From Acidicapsa acidisoli (GTDB lineage Bacteria > Acidobacteriota > Terriglobia > Terriglobales > Acidobacteriaceae): 64,000 nucleotides of DNA. Shown piece after piece: positions 34,900 through 43,320 of the stretch. The translations under genes were made by a program, and so were the position numbers. The notes beneath the pieces were generated by a model. That model ran no database searches and was not told the DNA's origin. It saw only the letters and a program-made list of their open reading frames with translations. The stretch is from the NCBI RefSeq assembly GCF_025685625.1, contig NZ_JAGSYI010000004.1, positions 62,001-126,000 of the forward strand, written 5' to 3'. The stretch's first letter is position 1. The number at the start of each line of letters is the position of its first letter.

Positions 34900-37649
34900 C
34901 CGTTGTCCTCCTTCTCAAGACTCAACTCGAAGATCATGCCATCCGGCAACTTCTTAAGCAGTTCCTTGAGCTGGGCTCCGGTTGCGCTCGACACTTTCAG
35001 TGTTACCTCGGCGACCTGGGTTGCCGGGCCTACGCCCCAACCTTCGAGTTTGCCTATTAGGTTCAGCGGCGACGTGGGCGGGTTGTTCAGGCTTACGTGT
35101 GGCTTGCTGACAGCACTCGTAGGGTCGCCGCCATAAATCCCACCGCCACTGGAAGGTGGCGTGGTGAAACCTCCAACTGCGGTTCCGCTGCCGAACAGGG
35201 TGGGTTGCGACGCAGTCACACCGACGACTGTCCCTCCGCCGTTCTGGTTCCCAGGTGACTGAGGCGCGATGGGCGCTGTCCCACCTGTTGTCGGAACCGC
35301 AGACGGCACTAACAGGAAGACTTCTTTCAGGTGCTGTCCAGTAAACGAGAGTTTTGGGCGCATCCGCTTCCATGCGGTTTCTTGATCCTCGCCAGGCTGT
35401 GCTTGCAGGAATTCCAGCCCTCTAAGGTTGATCGCAATCTTGCCGCGGGCGCAGAGCCGCAGAATGCGCTCCTTCATTGAAGTCTCACCAAGCCAGGGAA
35501 TGCAGTCTTTTCCTGCAGGCCGGGGTTCTTGAAGCTCGACGAGAAGCTTGCCAACGGACGTACTATTGCCAGCAGCTTCGAGTACCAGGTCTTCGAAATC
35601 CTCAGGCACAAAAAGGTCGTTGGTCAGCGATTCGTCGATAGCTTCGGGAATCTGCGCCCCTTGCTTCTGGAGATTTTCAACGCTGAATTCACACTGGCTC
35701 GGATCAATGAAGTTCCAGCGATGGAGCACTGCAAAACGGTCATAGCGCTTCTTGAGAATATCTCGTAGCTCACCCTGATATTTCGTGTTCAGCTTCTTGT
35801 ATTCCGGGCTTTGACTGCTCCATTCCAATGCTTTCATTTCGGCACGCGCAAGGATTAGCAGATCTCGATCCTGGTAGGCATTCAATGAACCGTTGCGCGG
35901 CAATAGAAACCGAATCGTGTTTCGCCGCTTCTGAAGATGGTCCTTGATCCAATAGCCGAGTCGTTCATTAAGTTTGTCTGGCTCCTCAGGTAAAACGAGG
36001 ATCGGCAGACGGTCGTCCCAATGGTCCGGCTGTTCGGACTCTTCAAGCGTAGACCATGGATCGGTCAGCCAATTGCCGGGAAGCGCAATAACACGAAACG
36101 CCTTCTCAACTTGATCTGAGCCGGTAATTACGTGGCGGATTTCTTTGGCAAGTCGGGTGAGATCAGAGCCATCCGAAAAGAGCTTGTCATTGCGTGCGCA
36201 GGCAATGAGTTTCGCCTGTGGGTTCTCTTCATCCTTGAACACCAACCGCAGACCATCCTGATGAATGTTGAAGCTGTTCTCGACGACCGTGGCCAGCTCA
36301 ACCTGAAAAGCGTTGTCATCGATGGCTTTGTCGCGCGTGATGTCTGCTTGCAGGGTAGCTGGCTCGGCACCGACAAGATTGCCCACCGCGATTGAGCGCA
36401 ACCACAATGCGCCCATGACATCCTGGAGATGTGGTGCGAGGCTGGCATAGGAAGGGACAGCTTCTGTCACCGAAATGATGTTTTGCTGAGCTTTTGCCCG
36501 CAGCTTACGGTGATGTTCGTTCGATACCGAGTCCAGTAGCGCACCGATACCGGATGCTTCATCGTCCAACCTGAAGTCTGCGGCGGTGAGAATCGGGACA
36601 GCCTCGCCGCGACTCTTATAAAGGCTGGCAAGAATGCGGATCATGTCGCGCGTTTCCTGCGCGTCGGTCGCAATCAGCACCTGCTCTTCCAGCAAGCGCA
36701 GCAGATGCGGTGCGAAAGGCCACGACTCAGTGAATTCTTTGCGCTTGCGATCCTGCTCAGATGGCAACACGTCTAGGAGGCGGAAGTATTCTGTGATATG
36801 TGTGGCGAGCAAGGACTCAACATTGACTGCCGGAATCTGAAGTCGGTTGTCAAACAGCCGGTGCAACAGCATCCGCCGACGGTCCTGTTGAATGCGTTCG
36901 GCATTACCGCCAGCCTTAAAGTCGATGGCTATCGGGTTGACACGATGTACCTGCTGATAAGCGTCGCTGCCACCATTGCGAACCGAAATCACAAGCACCA
37001 GTAAATCAGGGCGCTCTTTGGCAATTTCCGACAAAATCTGAATGAAGTTGAATGCCCAATTCTTCCATGGGTATTGCTTGGTGTTCGTCAGACCGTCGTA
37101 CCAAGTCTGGAACTCGTCCAGAAGCAGCATCGTAGGCGTGTGCTGCAGTAATTCAATGATCAGTTTATCTGACGGGATATCGGTTTTTGCCGCTCCCATG
37201 CCTTCCCATTTGCCTCTGATGAAATTCCCGTGTGGATGGCGCTCGAACAGGAGGTCCCATAAGAATTTATAGCGCTGTCGGTGCAGGCTTTCCCCGATAA
37301 CTAGCATTCCGCTGCGTAGGGCGATCTTGCCAATACTTGGTTCACCGAGGGTGGTTGCCCAGTAATTGAGCCACTTATGAGTGGAATCTGCATCATTCAC
37401 CGCGTGATAGAGGGCCGCCATTAAGTGCGACTTGCCGAGACCTCGCTCTCCGACCACAGCAACGGGCCGGCCCTGATTCGGACCTACAGCCTCAATCCCC
37501 TTCAGCAAGTCATGCGTGGGGTACGTAATCCCCAAGAACTCCTGTGCAGCGATCTGGGTTGCACCGGTGTTCGTGTCGTTTGACAGCTCAATTGCTGTTC
37601 CTTTGAGGAGTTTGCCGCGGAATTCTTCTCGTAGAGTCAATGCAAGCAT
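34896..37649 (-). CDS. DUF499 (BrxC/PglY-type) ATPase
   Basis: A 917-residue AAA-like ATPase, first gene of the defence operon. Walker A GERGLGKS is at residues 67-74 (VAVVGERGLGKSHLMAALYH) and Walker B at PTMLLLDEFQTWYDGL (about 173). The DUF499 pattern continues with LLVLVISVRNGGSDAYQQV (sensor region) and a long helical part. Residues 770-850 are a Gly/Pro/Ser/Thr-rich linker (PTTGGTAPIAPQSPGNQNGG and similar) before a final small domain, an unusual flexible hinge. BrxC-type ATPases in BREX act on DNA loading or scanning. The start at 37649 has LALTLREEFRG directly after it, normal for the family. Confidence 0.88.
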   Translation of the reverse strand: MLALTLREEFRGKLLKGTAIELSNDTNTGATQIAAQEFLGITYPTHDLLKGIEAVGPNQGRPVAVVGERGLGKSHLMAALYHAVNDADSTHKWLNYWATTLGEPSIGKIALRSGMLVIGESLHRQRYKFLWDLLFERHPHGNFIRGKWEGMGAAKTDIPSDKLIIELLQHTPTMLLLDEFQTWYDGLTNTKQYPWKNWAFNFIQILSEIAKERPDLLVLVISVRNGGSDAYQQVHRVNPIAIDFKAGGNAERIQQDRRRMLLHRLFDNRLQIPAVNVESLLATHITEYFRLLDVLPSEQDRKRKEFTESWPFAPHLLRLLEEQVLIATDAQETRDMIRILASLYKSRGEAVPILTAADFRLDDEASGIGALLDSVSNEHHRKLRAKAQQNIISVTEAVPSYASLAPHLQDVMGALWLRSIAVGNLVGAEPATLQADITRDKAIDDNAFQVELATVVENSFNIHQDGLRLVFKDEENPQAKLIACARNDKLFSDGSDLTRLAKEIRHVITGSDQVEKAFRVIALPGNWLTDPWSTLEESEQPDHWDDRLPILVLPEEPDKLNERLGYWIKDHLQKRRNTIRFLLPRNGSLNAYQDRDLLILARAEMKALEWSSQSPEYKKLNTKYQGELRDILKKRYDRFAVLHRWNFIDPSQCEFSVENLQKQGAQIPEAIDESLTNDLFVPEDFEDLVLEAAGNSTSVGKLLVELQEPRPAGKDCIPWLGETSMKERILRLCARGKIAINLRGLEFLQAQPGEDQETAWKRMRPKLSFTGQHLKEVFLLVPSAVPTTGGTAPIAPQSPGNQNGGGTVVGVTASQPTLFGSGTAVGGFTTPPSSGGGIYGGDPTSAVSKPHVSLNNPPTSPLNLIGKLEGWGVGPATQVAEVTLKVSSATGAQLKELLKKLPDGMIFELSLEKEDNG

Positions 37650-38604
37650 TATTTTCGCTCACCCTTATTCAATTGAACACTCCATGCGCAGTGCTCTCCA
37701 CGGGAGGCATCACGTCGCCCCATCGATTGGTGTTTGCACGATCTCTCGCTGCCGGTGAGTGACAACCGCCACGCACCCCACACCTTGACCGCCGGGATCG
37801 CTGGCTCCAGCCTTCAGATCGCCCGCTTTGTGCCCTGGATAGCCCTAAGCGTCTTATTCTAAACCCGCAAAGGGCAAATGCCACCGTTACACAATCAGGC
37901 GCTCATTCATGTTCAGCGTTTGAACCCCGAGTAGACTGAGTCGATCCCTGCCTCGACCGGTGCCAGAGTTAAATTTTCGGCTGAAACGGGAGTCCATGGG
38001 GTTCACGATGGATGTTTGTGCACAGCCAGCAGTAGTTACACGCGATGCACTACTACTAGGGCGTGGAGACGCCAGGAGCCCAATATGTAGGGTGCTTCGC
38101 TTGACATTCGCTCAAAAGAAGCGCATCATCCAACCAACTATCAGTGGGCGGAGGCATGTAATGGTAGATGACCAATTGTTTGTAGAGCGGCGCCCCCAAG
38201 GCGACTAAGCCGTGAGAAGACCTGATTCTGAAAGAGCCAGTGATGTCCTACCTACGCAGAGAGAAGCCATCGAGAGAGCACGGGAACTAAACCCAAATCG
38301 GACGCCGCTCGTTGAGCGGGTGCGAGATACGACTCATGGTAACCGGGACAAGTGGCGTAAGCCATAGTCCTTGGCAACGCACCAAGGAGCCTTGCAGCCT
38401 GAGGAGAGTCTTGCCCTCTACCTTTGTTGCGTATTTGCGAGCTTCGATAGGGGTGGGTAGCCAGGTTCCTTGCTGCTCGCGATTGCGGCCGGTCCCGCAA
38501 TCTTAAGGGCGATTCGCCCGTCGATCCCGGCCTTGTTTTTCAAAATCCTTCATTCTCGACAGCCGTTCCGCTGACTGAAGTATGAATCTTGAGCGATTGA
38601 CAGT
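37650..38604. other. Long gene-free stretch between the defence operon and the second HipBA
   Basis: No ORF in these 955 bases looks like a protein. The left part should hold the promoter of the reverse-strand defence operon; I see no clear -10/-35 pair there. The segment 38306-38400 has RNA-like hairpins (separate entry). A TTGACA box occurs at about 38100 on the forward strand without a good partner. Confidence 0.4.
38306..38400 (+). ncRNA. Structured RNA-like segment, possible group II intron relic
   Basis: In 95 bases there are the hairpin CGCTC-GTT-GAGCG (38306-38318), the pentamer GTGCG at 38320-38324 (the 5' consensus of group II introns), a stem TGGC-GTAA-GCCA with a GNRA tetraloop (38353-38364) and CCTTGG-caacgca-CCAAGG (38369-38387). 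Such density of short stems with a GNRA loop is typical of folded RNA. No reverse transcriptase gene or domain V is seen, so at most a 5' fragment remains. The assignment is weak. Confidence 0.25.
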
Positions 38605-38658
38605 AACGAGAAATATAATACCCATTATTTTGAACTTTAGGGTATGATACTTCTCGTT
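38605..38658. promoter_or_regulatory. 19-bp inverted repeat, probable HipB operator
   Basis: The left arm (38605-38623) reads AACGAGAAATATAATACCC and the right arm (38640-38658) GGGTATGATACTTCTCGTT; they are reverse complements at 17 of 19 positions, separated by 16 bases. The right arm covers the first possible ATG (38644) and ends right before the second (38659). TTGACA at 38598 and TATAAT inside the left arm show promoter elements in the site. This is the expected place and geometry for autorepression of the second hipBA operon. Confidence 0.7.
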
Positions 38659-39024
38659 ATGGGAAAGACAACCCCAACACTGCTGCCCCGACTCAGCCGC
38701 CTCCTGCAGGGGTTTGGCGGAAATCTGAAGCTCGCCCGATTACGGCGGAAGTATTCGTCCGAGACGGTCGCCCAGCGTGCAGGTATCACGCGCAGAACGC
38801 TTTCGAAAGTTGAGCAGGGCGATCCAACCGTCTCCTTCGGCGTCTACGCCCGCGTCATGCAGATCCTCCGGTTGGAAGACGACCTAGCTCAGTTGGCCGT
38901 CGATGATGTGCTTGGCCGCAAGTTGCAGGACGCCGGACTCACACCGAAGCGGAGAGCCCCGAAGAAGTCGTCGGCGAAACAGCCTGAAGCTGTCTTCCCC
39001 GATGACGAACGGAGGGTTGATTAA
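38644..39024 (+). CDS. hipB: HipB-type antitoxin (second HipBA module)
   Basis: A 126-residue protein (121 from the ATG at 38659) with an XRE helix-turn-helix at about residues 28-80 (LKLARLRRKYSSETVAQRAG, then ITRRTLSKVEQGDPTVSFG) and a Lys-rich tail. Its stop overlaps the hipA ATG (39024). The start is uncertain because the operator covers the first ATG, and no Shine-Dalgarno sequence is visible before either ATG; the transcript may be leaderless. It differs strongly from the first HipB in the island. Confidence 0.82.
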   Translation: MILLVMGKTTPTLLPRLSRLLQGFGGNLKLARLRRKYSSETVAQRAGITRRTLSKVEQGDPTVSFGVYARVMQILRLEDDLAQLAVDDVLGRKLQDAGLTPKRRAPKKSSAKQPEAVFPDDERRVD

Positions 39025-40292
39025 TGGCTCGATTCGATACCGTTCAGGTGCATGTCGATCTAAACCGTTCCGGCCAGTCCGCCGTGATGGGCGAGCTGCA
39101 CTGCCAACAAAGTGGCGCCGGCGAGATCTTCTCCTTCAAGTATGACGAAAGCTGGCTGGCTCGTCCCGAGGTCTTCGCATTCGACCCGGACCTTGCGCTC
39201 TCTGCGGGCCATCAATACCCCGCGGCAGATCGGACGAACTTCGGCATTTTTCTCGATTCGTCGCCGGACCGCTGGGGAAGGGCGCTCATGCAGCGCCGCG
39301 AGAATTCGCGTGCCAGGAAGGAAAAGCGCAGACCGCGGACACTAACTGAATGGGACTTCCTTCTGGGGGTACATGATGAAACTCGGTTGGGAGCGCTGCG
39401 TTTTCGACTGCCCCCGGACGGCCCTTTTATCGACAGCGATGCACAGTTTGCCGCGCCGCCAATCACGTCTATACGAGAGCTGCAAGCGGCCAGCCTCCAA
39501 TTTGAAGAGCATATGAATGAGGAGGAGCATCCGGAGTACGAAAAGTGGCTGACTCAGCTCTTCGCTCCAGGAACGTCGCTGGGGGGCGCGCGCCCTAAGG
39601 CATCGGTGCGAGATGAGGCAGGCGCGCTTTGTATGGCTAAATTCCCAAGCAGGCAAGACACCAGGGATGTTGGCGGCTGGGAACTGGTAGCCCATCGGCT
39701 CGCTTTCAAGGCCGGAATCGTCGTCCCGGATGCTCGGTCACTCCGCCTTCAGGAAAGTCCGTACACGACCTTCCTCGTAAAGCGGTTCGATCGCAATGCG
39801 CACGGAGGCCGATTGGCTTTCGTTTCTGCCATGACCCTCACGCAGCATCGAGACGGAGAAGCTGGCGCCAGCTATCTTGAGCTTGTGGATCTGCTGCAGT
39901 CCCGCGGCTCCAAGAGAGAGTCAGATTGCGAGCAACTGTTTCGTCGCGTGCTCTTCAATATCATGATCCATAATACTGACGATCACTTGCGCAACCACGG
40001 CTTCTTCATCGACGAACTGGGTGTCCGCCTCTCGCCGGCCTACGATATGAACCCGTCGATTGATCGCACAGAATTATCGCTGGCAATCAATGAGGTCGAT
40101 TCGGCCTGTGAGGTTTCGATTGCGATGGATGCTTACAAGGACTACGGCCTGTCAGTTCAACACGCCGCGCTTGTGCGGAAAGAGGTACAAGCAGCAGTCG
40201 CAACCTGGCGGGAAGAAGCAAGCCGCTTGCACATCTCCCGAACAGAACAGGATCTGATCGCACCCGCCTTCGAACATGCCGGAGAAGGATAA
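39024..40292 (+). CDS. hipA: HipA-type kinase toxin (second HipBA module)
   Basis: A 422-residue HipA-fold protein: FGIFLDSSPDRWGRALMQRR (N-terminal subdomain), LGGARPKASV (nucleotide loop, about residue 188), LCMAKFPSRQD (ATP-binding Lys), the catalytic IHNTDDHLRNHGF (about 314-326) and LSPAYDMNPS (metal-binding Asp, about 336). All active-site parts are present. It is closer to the short YjjJ/HipA-like group than to the first HipA here, judging from the text around the active site. It is followed after about 115 bases by a zinc-ribbon microprotein gene. Confidence 0.9.
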   Translation: MARFDTVQVHVDLNRSGQSAVMGELHCQQSGAGEIFSFKYDESWLARPEVFAFDPDLALSAGHQYPAADRTNFGIFLDSSPDRWGRALMQRRENSRARKEKRRPRTLTEWDFLLGVHDETRLGALRFRLPPDGPFIDSDAQFAAPPITSIRELQAASLQFEEHMNEEEHPEYEKWLTQLFAPGTSLGGARPKASVRDEAGALCMAKFPSRQDTRDVGGWELVAHRLAFKAGIVVPDARSLRLQESPYTTFLVKRFDRNAHGGRLAFVSAMTLTQHRDGEAGASYLELVDLLQSRGSKRESDCEQLFRRVLFNIMIHNTDDHLRNHGFFIDELGVRLSPAYDMNPSIDRTELSLAINEVDSACEVSIAMDAYKDYGLSVQHAALVRKEVQAAVATWREEASRLHISRTEQDLIAPAFEHAGEG

Positions 40293-40406
40293 CGTTCAAA
40301 GGCTTTATCCCGACGAAAACCTGATGAGTACTCTGGACTAAAAAGCAACATTCGCAATCTTTTGGGGTCTAAATACCAAACACCAAACCAAGTAAGGCGG
40401 GCCCAG

Positions 40407-40592
40407 ATGAGCGACCAAGAACTTCACGGAACCGGGAAGCTGGAGGCAGTGCATGTCTGCGAAAAATGCAATACCCGATTTCGGCCGGGGCAAGTCAATG
40501 AGGATGTGAATGTCACGGGGGTAATAGAATGCAAAGTGTGCTCGCATATTGGCCCACTCCGCATACTCATACTTCCAGAGAGTCCGGACTGA
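40407..40592 (+). CDS. Zinc-ribbon microprotein
   Basis: A 61-residue protein (MSDQELHGTGKLEAVHVCEK...) with two Cys pairs, VCEKCN (17-22) and ECKVCSHIG (43-51), which would form one zinc ribbon. No family is recognised. It could be transcribed with hipBA or stand alone; AAGGCGG lies about 8 bases before the ATG as a weak ribosome binding site. The regular Cys spacing is the main reason to think it real. Confidence 0.5.
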   Translation: MSDQELHGTGKLEAVHVCEKCNTRFRPGQVNEDVNVTGVIECKVCSHIGPLRILILPESPD

Positions 40593-40949
40593 TAATTCTG
40601 AAGGATCAGCCCGCACGGTAGTTGTAGCTGTGTACAATCAATTCTTCCACTCAACAGAGCGTTTTCCTGCAATCCAATGCTCCGTTATTCTGCTGGTGAT
40701 TGCGGTGTATCGCAGCCGTCAGCAGCACCGGGCAAAGCAAAATATCCTCTCTAATATCCCGAGATTTCCCCGGCTTTGCCGGGGAGGCAGTAGCAGCTAA
40801 TTGGTTGCGCTGAACATGGCGGGGACAATGCGAATGCGTTGGGTAGAACGCTAATCAGGATAAAAAACGCCGACGTCGCTGATCATTGTGCTGAGTTCTA
40901 CGAACCCAGCTACAATCAGTGAATCAACGCAATTTGAACATTAGTTGAG
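40593..40949. other. Intergenic stretch before the PLD operon, with a GC hairpin
   Basis: It holds no supported gene. CCCCGGC-TTT-GCCGGGG (40768-40784) is a perfect 7-bp hairpin without a following T-run. The promoter of the PLD operon should be in the last 150 bases; I see no clear consensus. Confidence 0.4.
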
Positions 40950-43319
40950 GTGACGGCCATTAATTCGTCGTCCATTTTGGGCTTGGTCCGTTCTGGCACG
41001 TGGTCTCAGGTTTTATGTACGAGCTACGCCCTCAGTCTGTCCTTTTTCGAGGCGGTAGTCCTGAACGAGCTCACCGCGCGCGCCGCTCCGGCGTGTACTC
41101 TTCTGATCGACAAAGAGGGTGTTCGTTCCGCGCTAGATGAGTACGGGCCCCAGCACGCGGGCCGCATGTACGAAGTCGAGCCGGTTGCAGTTCACACTGG
41201 ATGCTTTCACCCGAAGATTTTGCTCTTGGCAAATCAGGGCGATGCTCATCTCGTGATCGGATCAGGCAATCTGACTTTCAGTGGCTGGGGCCGAAACCTG
41301 GAATGTTTCGATCATCTGCATGCAAGTTTTGCAGCCGGTGCGTTTCGCGAAATGAGCGAATTCTTTCGCGTTCTAGCGGATGTGCCTTGGGCTCAACACG
41401 CTGCGCAACAGGCTTGCCACCACGCAGCCGAGGTGCTTGATCGCGGCGCTCGGAGCGGTGCGGACGACGGAAGCATTCGCGTCTTGCACAATCTGCGCTG
41501 GCCCTTGCTCGACCAATTCGCAGACATTGCCACCTCTCTCGGAGGTGCTCGTCGCGTGATCATTTCTGCGCCGTACTACGATCAGGTTGCAATTCCAGAG
41601 ATCTGCAAGGCCTTAGCAGTGGAACATACGTTTCTCCATGCACACGCAGCCGGCACTGTGGAAGGCACAGCCGCAAATTGGCCGCCGAATTCGGCTAAGA
41701 TCGCTCGACCGGTTCGGGTGAATTGGATCGACGAGTTTAGCGACCGCCCCCTTCACGCGAAGCTATTCGAGGTTCTCTGCACGAAAGGGCGCTTTGTTGT
41801 TTCGGGTAGTGCGAATGCGACGCGAGCAGGTCTGCTGCAAGGGGGCAACGTGGAGGTTTGTGCGGTTCGCATCGATCAGAAAGTCTTGTCCGGGTGGGCA
41901 TATCAACCATCGCAAGCCCTGATCCCCCAAAAAGTGACCCTAGACGTTGACGATAGTGAAAACAGCAATCATGTGTGCGTTCTTACCGGAAAACTCAATG
42001 GCATGTCAGTGCTAGGTCGCGTGATGGAACCCTTTCCGGCGGGGCCTTCCCAAGCGTCTTGCCGGACTGCCGGCGTGTGGCACGATTGCGGCTTGGTATC
42101 GACCGACGCTCTTGGTCGCTTCGCTATACGTCTATCCGCCGAAGCTAGTTGGAAAGATGGACAAATGATTCTTCAGCTAAGGGCAACAAGTGGCGTGCTG
42201 GCCCGCGGATTTCTATCGCAGCCAGAGTTCACCTCTGTTGTTCGTCGCCTGGGGACCTCAGCACGAAGCTTTATAACATTTCTGCACGAAATGGATGTGC
42301 CGGAGGATATGGCCGCAATTCTGCATTATTTTCAGCAGCATCCAGAAGATCTCTTGGAGCCTCAGACGTTCTCCGGAGGAGGGAATAAATCGGTTGCGCC
42401 TGTTGAAAAGGACCACACTCTCCCTGTACAGGAAGAGTCGAATTCTGACCACTGGCATCAATCGAACGATGGTCACGCTTCTTCGAAGTCGGGCAGCGCC
42501 TGGGAGCGAATGATTCAAGATTTGATCGCGACGTTGACGAATCGAGTAAGACGGGACTCAAGTGAAGATGAAGATGAGGACAGTGCAGAAGACGATAAAA
42601 CGAAGAACGCGCAGAAAAAAAGGAAAGCAGCTGCTGAGGCGGCGCGGCGGAAGATTGAATTGAGCGTTCCATATCTGTTCGACCAAATCGAGAAGGCAAA
42701 TCCGGAGCGAGTAAATATAGCACTGGCCTTAGCGCTATTGGAACATGCAGCTCATGAAATTAAAATGAAGCCTTCAGTGGCTCACAAGTATTTTACAAGG
42801 CTCATAGCGATTGCAGCGCGACGTAAGACGTGGCCGTCGGGTCAGAGCCTAGTGCAAGCTGCTTTCGTCTTGTGGGGTTTACAGTTCGTGATTGCTGGGG
42901 AGAACGGTGTCGTTCTCAGGACACGTCTGCACTTGCTGCGCTGTGGCTGCAATCTGAATCTGGGTGAAATGCCGGATATCTCGAAACTGAGCGGGCTCTG
43001 GCAGGCCATTGCGAAGGCGCATTCCGCAGAGAACTTCTGGCGCGAAGTGTGCGCTGCAACGGTTCCCCAAGAGGAGGCTGCGCGATACATCCTCTCGCGT
43101 GGCGTTCCCAATCTCGGCGCTTTCCCCGCCCTCTCCAAGTCTCCAGGGTGGAAAGCACTGATAGGAGGAATGCATTCACGAGTTCGAGTGTATGACACCC
43201 TTCCCAAGGCATGCCTAAGTTGTTATCGAGTTCTTGCAGCTCGCGACCGCGATCAACTACAGCAACATGCCGCGATAACCCATTCATGTGGTTACACCCT
43301 ACTTTGCACGGAGCTATGA
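40950..43319 (+). CDS. Large PLD-fold nuclease-like protein
   Basis: A 789-residue protein starting with GTG at 40950. It has two phospholipase D-type half sites: HPKILLL followed by GSGNLTFSG (about residues 89-110) and HAKLFEVLC followed by GSANATRAG (about 269-290), i.e. H-x-K plus the GS/N element, although the usual downstream Asp of H-x-K-x4-D is not evident. Residues about 460-560 are a linker with an acidic run (SSEDEDEDSAEDD) followed by Lys/Ala repeats, and the C-terminal 230 residues are helical and unrecognised. PLD nucleases cut DNA or RNA in several defence systems. It is followed at once by a partner gene (frameshifted) whose ribosome binding site lies within its last codons. 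Confidence 0.78.
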   Translation: MTAINSSSILGLVRSGTWSQVLCTSYALSLSFFEAVVLNELTARAAPACTLLIDKEGVRSALDEYGPQHAGRMYEVEPVAVHTGCFHPKILLLANQGDAHLVIGSGNLTFSGWGRNLECFDHLHASFAAGAFREMSEFFRVLADVPWAQHAAQQACHHAAEVLDRGARSGADDGSIRVLHNLRWPLLDQFADIATSLGGARRVIISAPYYDQVAIPEICKALAVEHTFLHAHAAGTVEGTAANWPPNSAKIARPVRVNWIDEFSDRPLHAKLFEVLCTKGRFVVSGSANATRAGLLQGGNVEVCAVRIDQKVLSGWAYQPSQALIPQKVTLDVDDSENSNHVCVLTGKLNGMSVLGRVMEPFPAGPSQASCRTAGVWHDCGLVSTDALGRFAIRLSAEASWKDGQMILQLRATSGVLARGFLSQPEFTSVVRRLGTSARSFITFLHEMDVPEDMAAILHYFQQHPEDLLEPQTFSGGGNKSVAPVEKDHTLPVQEESNSDHWHQSNDGHASSKSGSAWERMIQDLIATLTNRVRRDSSEDEDEDSAEDDKTKNAQKKRKAAAEAARRKIELSVPYLFDQIEKANPERVNIALALALLEHAAHEIKMKPSVAHKYFTRLIAIAARRKTWPSGQSLVQAAFVLWGLQFVIAGENGVVLRTRLHLLRCGCNLNLGEMPDISKLSGLWQAIAKAHSAENFWREVCAATVPQEEAARYILSRGVPNLGAFPALSKSPGWKALIGGMHSRVRVYDTLPKACLSCYRVLAARDRDQLQQHAAITHSCGYTLLCTEL

Positions 43320-43320
43320 G

